A stretch of 64,000 bases of DNA, from the NCBI GenBank assembly GCA_009761415.1, contig QUOL01000003.1, positions 2,666,001 to 2,730,000 on the forward strand, in the 5' to 3' direction. Positions 24,099 through 36,736 of the stretch are shown here, one piece after another (the first letter of the stretch is position 1; each line of letters opens with the position of its first letter). The position numbers and the translations under genes are program-made. The notes beneath the pieces are model-generated. The model ran no database searches. It had not been told where the DNA came from and saw only the letters and a program-made list of their open reading frames with translations. Source of the stretch: Sarcomyxa edulis (Eukaryota; Basidiomycota; Agaricomycetes; Agaricales; Mycenaceae).

Positions 24099-24729
24099 TT
24101 CAAAGCTCAGGATTCTAGAAATGAGGCTGCAGGTCCAGGAGTTCGTGGAGTCTTTGGGAGATGCTCATGAGATTGAGAAGCAAGAGAAATTCGAAGCGCC
24201 AAAGCGCCAAAGTCTAGACCATGATGCATGAGGGTCGAATCCGGCACATGGCATCTCAAATTCTTTTCCAATTTACTCTACGTGTGTATAGCAAACACGC
24301 ACATCTCATCTCAGCGCTTCAACAAGTACTACGATGCACAGAAACTAGGGCCTCCTATAGATCATGGAACGGGAATGCGTACTTTCTCGGTTGGCTTGCT
24401 CGGTAGTCGGCGTTGGCGTTGCAGCTGACACGGTGAGTCCACCTTTTAGTCATGGTTGTTGTCTTTTTTGAAAGACGAACTTCGAACGTGAGACATATCA
24501 GTCGCCAGAATTCTCTTCGGCGACTCTGAAGTCGCAAACAGGTTCTAATCGAATCCGGTTAGAATCCGGGAAGTGAGATGCCTGAGTATGCCGTCTTCGA
24601 CGATACAAGGTTGCATGTTTCTAGATTAGTGTGCCACCCGGTCTCTTTGACCACCTATAGATCCAAATCTCAGTTCTTTCCTTGTCAAACATCGTGGACT
24701 TCCTTTTCACACTCTCTCTATCCCCTGAT
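24099..24729. other. Divergent intergenic region
   Basis: About 630 bp upstream of the HAD gene and upstream of the weak gene at 24.7 kb. No domain or RNA gene is recognised. Confidence 0.5.
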
Positions 24730-26219
24730 ATGATAGAACTTATTCCTGAATCGATGCTATCCACGCTCTCGGAGATTTCGCTTGCCAAGAAAGAAACCGT
24801 ACCTATGGACTCGGGCACCCGACGCAATGCAACTCTCACGTACGTTCCCTAACAATACCCTGCCTATCACGAACCGTGAATTCGTTTCTTTCGCCTAGAT
24901 TCTGGATCCTGGCGTACTATAAAGCGGCTACATCTATGGGATCCCGCTATAGTTTCGAACGGGTTCAAAACGGGTTACTCCTGAACTGCGGATGCCTTAC
25001 GATACAATCTCACTCATTCGATATATGCAGAATCAGAAGCTTCTTGGCTTGTAATTGTCTCCCAGTCAACTGTATGCCATGGAGAACTCCCCATCTCCGC
25101 GATAAGACTTTCTTTCCATCTGACAATTCAATCGTGGTGAATAATGATTAGACCGGTGTCTCCCTTCCCTTATCCATGGATTAGGAACCTCTTTCGATCC
25201 AGTTACCAGACCTCTGGTGAGTTCATATGAAGTTTCGTATGTTCCCGATGTTCGGTCGCCTTCTTCTTTCTCAGTTTCAATCGAACATCATTGTCTTCCT
25301 GGTTGGAAGGTCGAGGTGAGTTTCTTACGTCAGACACACTTTTACACCGTGTAATATTCAGTGCAGGAATTCTCAGGCTATACCCCTTGTTCCACAAGTA
25401 TACGGCATACGATCCGATTCCAGGATTAGAAGGTACCTTTATCCTATATTTTATGTTCTATATCTCCTTCTCATTTCCTCGGGCTCTGCATTGGAGCTAC
25501 CGAGACCGATAGAACGATGTCTCCCGTTAGCTTGCATTCACAGACGTGCGATATCGAATCACCTTGCTTGGATTTGATACTATGCTGACGAATTATGTCT
25601 GGATGACAGTGAAAATTGGACCGATCTCTGATCGTTTCACCGTACCAAAAAAAGGTGTTCTGATGGTCGAGGAACCCTCGGTGCTCCTCGCGCTCGAATC
25701 AGAGGATACCGTGTTCCGCTCAATCTGCTGTGCTGTTTTTCTCCCAACTATCTCCCAGACTTTACAACGGATCGTGGCTTGTCTTGTATACTTCCGGACA
25801 AGGTACTCAGGTACCCATCGTCAGGCGATTGGACGCAGTATCTGTCATCATTTCGGACGATAGCTCCTTTGATGGACCTCACTCTCGACCTCGTCTTCCT
25901 CCCGGCTACTCTCGGGATCAGCCATCCCAGTCGCAAATGCCGGTCCCAGCTTTGCTACACTTCGTCGCCAAGTTTTCCAAGAGCTCAGAAACCACCGAGA
26001 CACTCGATCAGGACTCAGTGACCCGTAAGTCATTTTCCGTGATTGAAACTTTCGCATTGTTACTCAGCTCAGAAAGATTTTCCCCATCTTTCCAAGACGT
26101 CTGTATGTTCTTCGTTCGTAGACTCAACTAGAGCTGACGATGCGCACGTCACTTTCACGGAGCCTCCAAGATCATACTGGCTATGTTGGTCTTCACCCCA
26201 ACGGTCGATGGGGATTTAA
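24730..26219 (+). CDS. Unrecognised multi-exon gene, weakly supported
   Basis: No known family recognised. Support is coding-like exons bounded by good splice signals. The ATG at 24730 opens an exon ending at a GTACGT donor (24839/24840), joined in frame to 24899 by a CTAG acceptor. Later exons include the stretches LRLYPLFHKYTAYDPIPGLE (about 25370-25430) and VRYRITLLGFDTMLTNYVWM (from about 25545), a Ser/Pro-rich region (PHSRPRLPPGYSRDQPSQS, about 25880) and a final exon after the intron at about 26024-26067, ending TAA at 26217-26219. Phases of the middle exons (about 25.0-25.4 kb) could not be reconciled, so this may be a decayed gene. Confidence 0.3.
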
Positions 26220-27061
26220 TTCGTGATAATCGTCATTATAGATGCTTTGACATTATCTTAAAGGTGGCACAAATAAGACGTTGATTGTTGTCGCAAGCAC
26301 TGACTCTGATATCGAAGATGCTGGTGAGCTTTGCATATGTATGTATCCACGATCCTACCGCTGATCACTGATATATTTTGCCATCAGGAAATCGAGTCAA
26401 ACGTTGATCCCATAGCTGTGAATCTGTTAGTAAGTTGTAACTATCAAGCCCACACGATAGTTGAGCTCTATACCTGGACGGGGTACAGTCCGACTGTGAT
26501 AGGTTGGAGCCCGCGTTGGTTTCGATGTCGAAATTTCTTGAGGGTGAGTTGATCTATCGTATCCCAGTCCTGAGAAGTCTAATTAACATACGACAAGATG
26601 AGCATACGACAAAAAAGAATTTGTGAAGACTACAACGCCACACTAATTCCGTAGCTGCGTCTTGCATCTCAAAGTAAGTGGCGTGGGTGACCATGTACAC
26701 TACAATGCACTCGGTTCGACCTGATTAAACTTTTGCAGAAATTCAGCAAGCATAAGTAAAAAGCGCTATATTTGTGCTCGCACAACAGCAATGGGTGGGT
26801 ATGTAATGAACTTGTGAAGATGAGCGTAAAGAAGGTCAAGAGGGCCACAAGTTCGACCTGGAGAATGGTAGTAAGCAGCATGTGAGTCTGAAGCCGTGTA
26901 ATGAACGGCTCTTTTTTTTCTTTTTTCTTTTTGCGTTCAAGGAAAAGAGCTCAACAGAGATAAGGAATGAAGAAAACTGAAAAAGACGGAAAACAGAGCT
27001 ACCAGCACTATTGTTTTCCGGATCCAGGGAAAAATAGGGAAAGCATGGGTCGTTACAAAAC
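26220..27061. other. Convergent intergenic region, actin 3' flank
   Basis: About 840 bp with no supported gene. A homopyrimidine tract (CTCTTTTTTTTCTTTTTTCT) at about 26909-26934 lies on the plus strand downstream of the actin stop, so actin transcripts would read it as a purine tract. Confidence 0.5.
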
Positions 27062-28690
<1,629 letters not shown>

Positions 28691-29708
28691 TGCGAGTTCG
28701 AAAGGTCTTGAGCAGATGCGAAATGTAAAGTGGATGTTAGGATAATGTAACTTCAAGCAAATTTGGTCGGTATTTATGCAGCTTTCAGACCAAGCACGCA
28801 GCAGCCCAAGCCATTGAACGAAGTATCGGCGGATGGTATGGTAGTCTGCCAAGTTGCGGCCAGTCTTCGGCACCTCGTCTGCGAGGATTTCGAGCGCTCG
28901 AGTGAGAAGGGGCTGACCAACCATCGGCCATCCTGTATGTGATCGTTTCGCTCTCCAAGGTCTGAGCGGAGGTATATGCCAAGAGAAACTACTGGATTAA
29001 TAGTAGTATGCCGTGTTGTGTATGCTAATGCGCAAGACGAGCACCAATCAGAGACAGAGGATGTGGAGGTTTCAAACTCAGTACAGACTGCGCCGGAGGT
29101 AGTGACAGAACGAACGATGATCTCAATGTTTCTATTTTAGTGGACTTGAGGGGCTCGTGCACAGTAGTGTTCGAGTGTCAGTAAATCACGGTCTGCACTT
29201 CGATCGCAGCTGAATCGCAGCCATTTGCCAAGACACGGGGATAACAAAGGGATAGCTGGACGGTTGGAACCAGGACTTCGACATTGTTCTGGGTTCAACG
29301 CCAAGTCCTTAGTCGGATGGTTTCCGAGACGGACAGCAAGAAGCGCTGGAACGATTGCGGACAAGCCTGACTTGGTCACGGTCATTCGAGGGAAAGAAGG
29401 AGTGTGACTGCTCAAGTGTGACACCTCTAAAGCTAACGTCACCAAACCTCCACGTGGCGTACGCGAACACCGTGACCGGTGAGCCACCTGCTTTCTTCCA
29501 GAGGCTCCAAGTTCCCAGCGCGCATGCAGCACATCCTCTGCGAGCTGCTTTGACTTCTCTATACTTCTACATTCCCGAAAAAAACTAGTATCGCGCTCTA
29601 TAGCACATCTTAAAAAAGCCTGGCTCGGAATCCATACAATCTAGAGCTCCAGGTGTGTTGAAACGCCTGTCTGAAGGATAGAAAAGTCGTACTAATGCCC
29701 CGCCCAAG
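28691..29708. other. Shared divergent promoter region (actin / O-fucosyltransferase-like)
   Basis: About 1 kb between divergent start codons. It should hold the actin promoter on the left and the transferase promoter on the right. No gene is supported. I could not assign a TATA box with confidence. Confidence 0.55.
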
Positions 29709-31355
29709 ATGATACCCTTCAAATTGACTGCCGCTGCGCGTGCTGCAAATATGTCACCCTCAATCAATGCCGAAAAAGGTGCCTACCGTATCCGCGCACC
29801 ATCTGTGACCAAGTCTACTCCTTTCACTTCTCGCCGTGGCCCTCCTCGCGCGCGAAACCCAGACAGGTTTAGCACCTACATGACACTTCTAGTCGTCCTT
29901 CTTGCTACGGCGTGTCTAACCTCGTTTGGGGTAGCCTATTACCTGTTCACTACCAGGTGGGAAGCCAAAACACTCCATCACGTGTACGATTTACCCGCTG
30001 ATCAAGATACTCAAGCCGTCCGCTTTAAAATCGACACCGACCAACCTGCCCTGCGTCACCGCGACGTGAACGAGAAATTCCTATCTTATCTACCACATAG
30101 TGGGTTCCATAATCAGCGTATCGCATTCGAGAATGCCCTTGTTCTTTCCCGCATACTTAACCGCACACTCCTTGTACCCCCCATCCGTCTTGGCAACAAA
30201 CCTATTCGTTACGTCAAATTTGACACCTTGCAACAATTTCTCGCCCTCTCAGGCAAAGAAGGGACGTATCACTGTGCCAACATTCCACTGCATGTCCCCT
30301 CACCTCCAGAATGTCTCGACTATTTTGACTATACACATATTCCTTGGGATTGGCTTGTTGATCTGACCGAGGTCAGGTCCCACCAACGACTACTTCAACG
30401 CTGGAACATGACACGAGAATGGACTTACGACCAACTTCACATAACGGACGCCGATACATTATTTCTTCGAGATGTTAACCCATATCATTTTCGCTTTCTT
30501 GATACTGCGCGTTCTTCTCAGCCAGTAGGAAAATACACAGAATCTCTCGATATACCTACTCTTGCTTTGTCACAAAAACGCCTCCTCCAGATCGGCACCT
30601 TGTTTGGCTCTTCAAGACTACGTCTGAGAAACAGCAGCAACGTCGCCATTCGCAGCGAGATCCGTCAAAGTATGACTTTCACCAACAGCGACCTTGTCGA
30701 CGTTGCAGATACAATAGTCGCAGCTTTGGGAGGCTCGTATCTTGGCGCCCATGTCCGCCTTGGAGACGGGCAGTTCGTTGAAAATGGAGCTACAAATGTC
30801 AGGCTCATCTGGTGGAAACTGGTGCAAGATGTCCTCGGATACACCGCTGAAGAGACTCTGGATCTGGAGCGTGCCCTTCGGGGACCCGGGCTCCAGGGAA
30901 CGACTCCTCAGCTTCCTGTACATATTCCCTCAGATCCTGCAGCACTGAGAAGACCTCATCCCCCACCATCTCCGTTACCCGGAACTCCATCTTCTGATTT
31001 GTCATGCCATGGAAAAAAGCACGCTCGTCCGAACCTTGTCCGGCTCAACACTCCATTGTTCATCTCCACGGATGTCAAGGACCCGCTGACTGATCCCTCG
31101 ATGGCAGCTTTCATACGCACATTTCCGTGTACTTTCTTCCTTGCAGATTTTTCGCCTCATATCAAGGGTTTGGATACATGGCAGAGTGGATACGATGGAG
31201 TGATGCTGAAGGAGTTCGTTCTCCCTTTTCTAGATGCTATGGTTGTTGGGAAGGCGTGGAAAGTGGTTGGCACTGAAGGTAGTACGTTCAGTAGGTTCGT
31301 TCATGACATCTTGTGGAGAACGTATCATGGATGGCAAATTGTACAACGGGGATAA
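29709..31355 (+). CDS. GDP-fucose O-fucosyltransferase-like type II membrane protein
   Basis: Single-exon gene, 548 codons, unusual in this intron-rich window. The N-terminus is basic (SRRGPPRARN), then one hydrophobic segment at about residues 58-80 (YMTLLVVLLATACLTSFGVA), so a type II Golgi/ER topology is likely. The lumenal part opens with KFLSYLPHSGFHNQRIAFEN and ALVLSRILNRTLLVPPIRLG, the donor-site region of fungal O-fucosyltransferase-family proteins. It continues with YLGAHVRLGDGQF, resembling the HxRxGD motif, and ends DIKGLDTWQSGYDGVMLKE-like and TEGSTFSRFVHDILWR. Cysteines pair near residues 196-208. The family call rests on these motifs; acceptor and exact sugar are unknown. Some databases call such proteins CigA-like. 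Confidence 0.78.
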   Translation: MIPFKLTAAARAANMSPSINAEKGAYRIRAPSVTKSTPFTSRRGPPRARNPDRFSTYMTLLVVLLATACLTSFGVAYYLFTTRWEAKTLHHVYDLPADQDTQAVRFKIDTDQPALRHRDVNEKFLSYLPHSGFHNQRIAFENALVLSRILNRTLLVPPIRLGNKPIRYVKFDTLQQFLALSGKEGTYHCANIPLHVPSPPECLDYFDYTHIPWDWLVDLTEVRSHQRLLQRWNMTREWTYDQLHITDADTLFLRDVNPYHFRFLDTARSSQPVGKYTESLDIPTLALSQKRLLQIGTLFGSSRLRLRNSSNVAIRSEIRQSMTFTNSDLVDVADTIVAALGGSYLGAHVRLGDGQFVENGATNVRLIWWKLVQDVLGYTAEETLDLERALRGPGLQGTTPQLPVHIPSDPAALRRPHPPPSPLPGTPSSDLSCHGKKHARPNLVRLNTPLFISTDVKDPLTDPSMAAFIRTFPCTFFLADFSPHIKGLDTWQSGYDGVMLKEFVLPFLDAMVVGKAWKVVGTEGSTFSRFVHDILWRTYHGWQIVQRG

Positions 31356-32429
31356 TGTTTCAAAGTCTCTTTCAGTCCGAATGACCTCGGGGTGATAAGT
31401 TCCAGCGGTTTAGTACTAAACTGAAGTCTCAAATTACGAATCAGTGGAGATGTACAAAATGTCTAATCAGAGTCGTCAAAAGCCCACCACGTATCTCGAT
31501 GTTCTGGACGCTCGCTGGGTCTTTCTGGGACCAGCTCTCCTCCCAATCTTTCCGTTATTGTGTTGGTGTCAAACAACGATAGTGAGATGCGTGGCAACGG
31601 GGTCACGACTATTTTGAATAAGTGGACAGCACGGCTCACCTCCATCGCACTACCTTCAATACTGTTCTTCCGATGGTACTGTGGCTTCCACTAGCGGACA
31701 GATTATATGCATCGTCAACTGGACACATATAGGATACCTAGTATACGCAGCGGCAGTGGTAATTATTCCGGATCCGCTACATACATACTTTACTTACAAA
31801 AACTGGACACCGAGCCGTTCAAGTTCAATTCGAGTCAAGAGACGACTGGCATCGAGCTCAGCCAGTATTACGCCGTTTAACCAATGGATGCACATCGGGA
31901 ACTCCAGAGACCAATCGCAGAGGACCGTGGACTCACTGGCAGCGCTATCGATGGGTCTTTTAGGCCGTTGGCACTGTCAGTGGCAACACGCACAGCTGAG
32001 CTCACGTATACACTCATCTCAACCTCGGGGAACCGGTGCTGCTAGGAGACTGGATGATGATACCCCCTGTTATATGTTCAATCGATAATTCGGCATTCAT
32101 GACTGATTCCGTTCGTTTCTTTGTACGCGGAAGGGTGTTGCAACGAGGTGGATGCTGGGCAGCCTTCGTCGTGCCGTTGCGCTCATTGCTAGGGCTGCTT
32201 TCTGTCCCATACGACCGAGCGGAGGGAATTGAACTGGAGGAATCATCTTGGGTCAGTACACGGTGGGCTCGATTGGTTCCGCATGCTACTCACCGGGAGG
32301 AAGTCGACGTCGTGCGTCGTTCATCATTTGCTCGACGTCTTTCTGAGTAGCACTGTTTTCGAACACAAGTTCATACGGTGGCCACGACCTCGGAGGTTTG
32401 CCTTGAACTCCGGGTCGGTCCTGACTCCT

Positions 32430-33932
32430 GATCAGCGCTCTCCCAATAAGGTCAACACATTCGGGAAATATAAATCGAACTCATGGTTGCAAAGAACTTG
32501 CTACAACGATATGTACCTTCGATGAACGATACCGTCCCGAGTCCTTCCAAACCCAAAAAATATTGGTAAAAAAAAATGTCATGGCTTCGATGCTACGACA
32601 ATCGGCTGCTGTCTATGGGATCGTATGGTACTAACTTGAACTGTGGCTACAGATATCCGTTCGGCGACGCTACGTTCAGGTCTGGACGTGAATTCCAATG
32701 ATCATCAGATAGGTGCGACTTGGGCTCACATTCCGATGCTACGTCTTTTTCGTCCTTCTTCATCAATAGGAGTCCCCGACCTTTGCCTCGTGAGTCTACT
32801 CACATTCCTTCCAGGTATCTGCGAATGGCTTGAGCTACAGCTGAGAAGTCAGAAGCTGGGGTTCGCTCACATCTTCCTATCTCGCTTGCGCGATGCTACC
32901 GATCTGTGTGGTAGGCTGCTCTATGAGTCTAAGGACTTCGAACAGTAAGTGTCAATGATCTTAATTGGTCATCGCATACTGCGATGGTGGTCTGAATGGG
33001 TGCGAGGGGTGCGGCCAGACTGCATCGTGGTCTGGTCTCTTCCATTCCCATGGTATGTACTCTTGTCGTGACCTTTTTCAAAGGTGATCATCGCAAGTAC
33101 AAATGGGATGGAAGTGGACCAGGGTAGACTGCAGTGAGTGTCGGGCATGATAACGATTGCATGGGAAGTTCGAAAAAAAAATTATCTCGGAATCATGGAC
33201 TCCGGACTGATGCTCTACGCTACCCAGTCATGAGGATCGAAACAGACTCAGCTGGAACGAGATACGGCATGCGCGACTGCGACAGGAATGAGGGTTTGGA
33301 TAGATGAGAGAGAAAGGTGGGCTTATCATGGAAGGGAGGAGAGCTATATCTAGGACAGTGGCGGGGATCAGAAACGCGAGGATAAGTACGTCCCAAATGC
33401 TGGGTTTTCCCGCTAGAACCCGCGTCAAATGACACCCCTTCGCTCAGGCTTTTGTTCGTTGCAATGGACCATGAAAGCTCCATTTTTATATCTTGTTTGG
33501 TGAATCGGGACTGGTCCAGGTGTGTTCGAATAGTTCAAAATCGTTGGTTCGCATCTCTTTCACTGTAGCACCCTCCTAGGATGGCTCACCGATGACCACC
33601 ATGGTGATCAGGTCATTTTCAGGGAAACACCAGAAACGTGGACAACACAAAGAACCGCGAAGTCCACCTCTTCCTATAGCTGGAACGAAGTAAGATCGCT
33701 TACAAGTTACTAGGTGAAATACTCGATGTCTGGTTCGTGGCCCCCTCTATACGATTTCTCAGTCCTTCACACTCTCTGCTCTCAGGGACCATCTCAAGAG
33801 GTAAACGAAACGTCTCGCACCTTTTCAATAGACTTTGAGACTCTCATGGGTTTATTAAAGGTCTATAAAGTTCAGAGGGTTGCACCGTGAAAGGTTTGCT
33901 CGAGCATCGGAGACCTCGCTGATCACACCAAT
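32430..33932 (+). repeat. Tandem segmental duplication, unit 1
   Basis: Diverged direct repeat of unit 2. Shared landmarks in the same order are GATCAGCGCT-yTCC-AATAAGGT (32430 versus 34840), ATCTGCG-ATGG-TGAG (32817 versus 35175), a 32-nt identical block (33035-33066 versus 35409-35440), CCCGCTAGAACCCGCG (33409 versus 35753) and GCTGATCACACCAAT (33918 versus 36183). Offsets are 2410, 2358, 2374, 2344 and 2265 bp. Outer borders are not resolved. Confidence 0.7.
33035..33424 (+). repeat. Best-conserved block of the duplication, copy A
   Basis: It starts with a 32-nt stretch identical to copy B (33035-33066) and ends with CCCGCTAGAACCCGCG (33409-33424). In between are similar but diverged bases, including ATCATCGCAAGTRCARATGGG and GCGGGGATSA. 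Length is about 390 bp. Confidence 0.75.
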
Positions 33933-34839
33933 AATGATATGCATTTGAGCCCTTACGCGGACGATCCTCGCTTTTTTGGATTCGGCAGGTTTTTATAGCA
34001 TATGATTTCGAACATCGTTCAGCCTTGGGTATCCTTCTTGTGGTACATGAACTCTACAGAAGCTATATCCACGCCTGTATTTCGAGGGCATCAAAATCAG
34101 CATGTTCTGGAAGGACCAGAATAACTGGATACTTTCGAAATCGTTCGAGTTCGTCTGGCAATATCTTGGAGTGCGTCTCTTTTTTTGGCTTGAAGATGCG
34201 GTGGGTCAATCTGTGACTGATGTATCCACCAGAGGACCAGAGGGCAAGACTGTCGGTGGACAACAGAAAGCTTGCCTTTCGTTTGCAAGAATTGTTGCGA
34301 GCGAGTTCACTGCGTAGGATGAGGACTCGGAGAACATCTTGGAAAAAGAAATATGTCTATGTGAAGATGTAGGTCATGCATAGTCACGACATCTACAGAG
34401 CCGGTGGTTTCGCTGATTTGTCTATCACTGAGTTTTTTCGTGTATCTAGTCACTTGCTTCTGAGTTCGTCCGTGAAGTCTAATTTTTGGCTTTCGGCCAT
34501 GTCAGCTGCCGCCAGTCGTCTCTCCGTGACAAATTCAATGACCCGCAGAGTCGGCGCAGACCACTTCCTATTCCTCGCCTGGACCGAAATGGTCATTCAA
34601 GTTCAAGACGACACATTTAGAGCCTACTAATTGTCTCGTACTATAGCCATCTACTAGGTTGATGTTGGTTCAATACTGGCGCTGTCCAGGACGAAATCGC
34701 TGTTTAACCAGACTCTACCCCAACAACTTCCATCTCCTACCACAGTGAGCTCTATGTTCGCATGCCACTCGCTAGGGAGCTTCGTTTCGGCATGCTCTAG
34801 CTGGATGATTTTGGACGCACGGGGCTACGAAGTGGTCTT

Positions 34840-36197
34840 GATCAGCGCTTTCCTAATAAGGTTAACGTACATGAGAACGTTGAACCCGACTCACCGTGGT
34901 GTACCTCTCGTAGCTTGCTTGTTGCGTTCCGCGACTCCCGGTCCAACCACAAAAATTGACGGTAAACCTCCTTTCTAGCGACCTGCGGGAGCACCTGCCA
35001 ATAGCAACCGTGGCCATCTTCGTCGTCGACGCTGCGTTCGAGTTCAACATGAATCACGATGTACACTACATATGCGTAACTCCTGACCCACGTTTGGCGC
35101 CGGGTTTTCCCATATCGATAAGAGAAGTTGCTTAACCCCCATGCTCTTCGTGTCTCACACTTTGCATAGGTACTATCTGCGGATGGTTGAGCTTGGACAT
35201 GGATTCGAACATTAGACACACTCACCTATGCATGCCTTGCCCAAAGAATCTTATCGATTTCGTGCTTTGCCATGTGCTTTAGTCTATGGACAGTGGATGG
35301 TGAGTGTGAACAATTCCGATTGGGAATCTTGTATCGCGATGACTGTCCAAACTTGAGTGCAATGGATTGGGGATGGATTGGGAAAGACCAGGACTGTACC
35401 ACAGTCTAGTCTCTTCCATTCCCATGGTATGTACTCTTGTGATGGCCTTCAAGGCCATCATCGCAAGTGCAGATGGGTTGGATGAGTACTGGACTAGGTA
35501 TGCAGTGATTGGTTGTTTGCATGATGAATGATACCGATACCAGCAGGGGAAAGGACGAGAGAGACAAAGGAGGATGACTTACAGCCATGCGAGAGGAGAG
35601 GTAGTCCAAGGTGGGGGGCGAAAGGAATGGGATCTGGAGGAATTGGAGAGCGACTCGAGCTTATGTACGACGAGGGGGGAAGAAGTAGAAGGTGAGCTAT
35701 ACGTGGACGGGCGGGGATGAGAAAACGAAAGGCTGATTTTTACTATGGTTTGCCCGCTAGAACCCGCGCTAAACGGCACCACCAGAAATCGTCTGACCCC
35801 ACGGCTTTACTCCACATTGAGAGTGTAAAGACCGGAATTGAAACGTCTTGACAGGTCTTTCGAATCGGTCTGTCTTCTATATACGGATCTTACCTGCAGC
35901 CTGCTCCAAGTGGCCTCCGAGACTGACCGGTGAATGACAACTCCATTGATAGAGCCTTCGAAGAAGTTTAGAACTAGAAGGTCTGTAGTGCTGGAGTACC
36001 TGATTACCTCTACCCCCGGCAAGGTAGGAGTACGCCACCCCATAACCTCATTTACTTTGACAGATAAACCCTCGGTCCACTTTGAGTCATATACCAAGCC
36101 ACTCACAGGGTTTTCAGGCCTAGAGTTCCACCCCGTGGAAAGCATCACTCAAATATCTGCGCCTCCTGGAGTCGCCGCTCTTGCTGATCACACCAAT
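34840..36197 (+). repeat. Tandem segmental duplication, unit 2
   Basis: Second, diverged copy of the segment at 32430-33932, in the same orientation. The order of five matching blocks is preserved, with small insertions and deletions between them. No open reading frame spans both copies. Confidence 0.7.
35409..35768 (+). repeat. Best-conserved block of the duplication, copy B
   Basis: Counterpart of 33035-33424 in direct orientation, about 360 bp long. Stronger conservation than the surrounding duplicated sequence suggests either constraint or a separate later repeat insertion. Confidence 0.75.
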
Positions 36198-36736
36198 GCG
36201 CCCGTCAGGCCTTACCATCTTCCCGCCAGAGTGAGATCCGGCAGACCAATATAGAATATGCTTTCAACTACATCCGCGCTTACAGCCGAGCCATTTCTCA
36301 GATAGTTTCATCGTACATCGTACGTAGGTCGTGAATCCAACAAGGTTGGCCACTGGACCGAGGAGATGAGAATTAGACTGTAAATGAGCGAAACAATGAA
36401 ATTTCTGCAATGTTGCTCTTCGAAAGAGAATATTTACGTCCCGCAATGTTTCGAATAAATCTGAGTTAATCGAATTTTTCAGGCTTGGATCACGGAGCGA
36501 GGAGGAGAACATGTCCAAAAAAAGAAACTGATCGAACGAGATGTGATTGTGCAATGCACGGACTTGGTCCATGGACCCCAGATGTGAATTTGTAGGGGGA
36601 TGTCCGTATTTGGCCAAGCCACTTCCTGACAAACGCAGATCTTCCCCTAACCGGCGACCGGCGACGCAGCCAAGATCATGCTGAGTCCAGTGGCGGCGGT
36701 AACTCCTCTGCCAGCAACTCTTCGTCCCTTACCGTC

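Larger units (their letters stand above)
31356..36736. other. Gene-poor region of 5.4 kb with decayed tandem duplication
   Basis: No gene can be supported. Coding-like fragments exist, for example LRSQKLGFAHIFLSRLRDAT near 32850 ending at a GTAAGT donor, and an open frame at 35807-36148 on the minus strand, but each stops quickly and shows no known domain. Matching landmarks recur at a spacing of about 2.27-2.41 kb (see repeat entries). The region looks like old, mutated duplicated sequence rather than an active mobile element. Confidence 0.6.

Noticed and set aside
34102..34320. Open frame with GGQQKACLSFARIV, loosely like an ABC signature or a P450 heme region
   Set aside because: No Walker motifs, no conserved flanking residues, and the frame stops right after. 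The resemblance is too weak to call.
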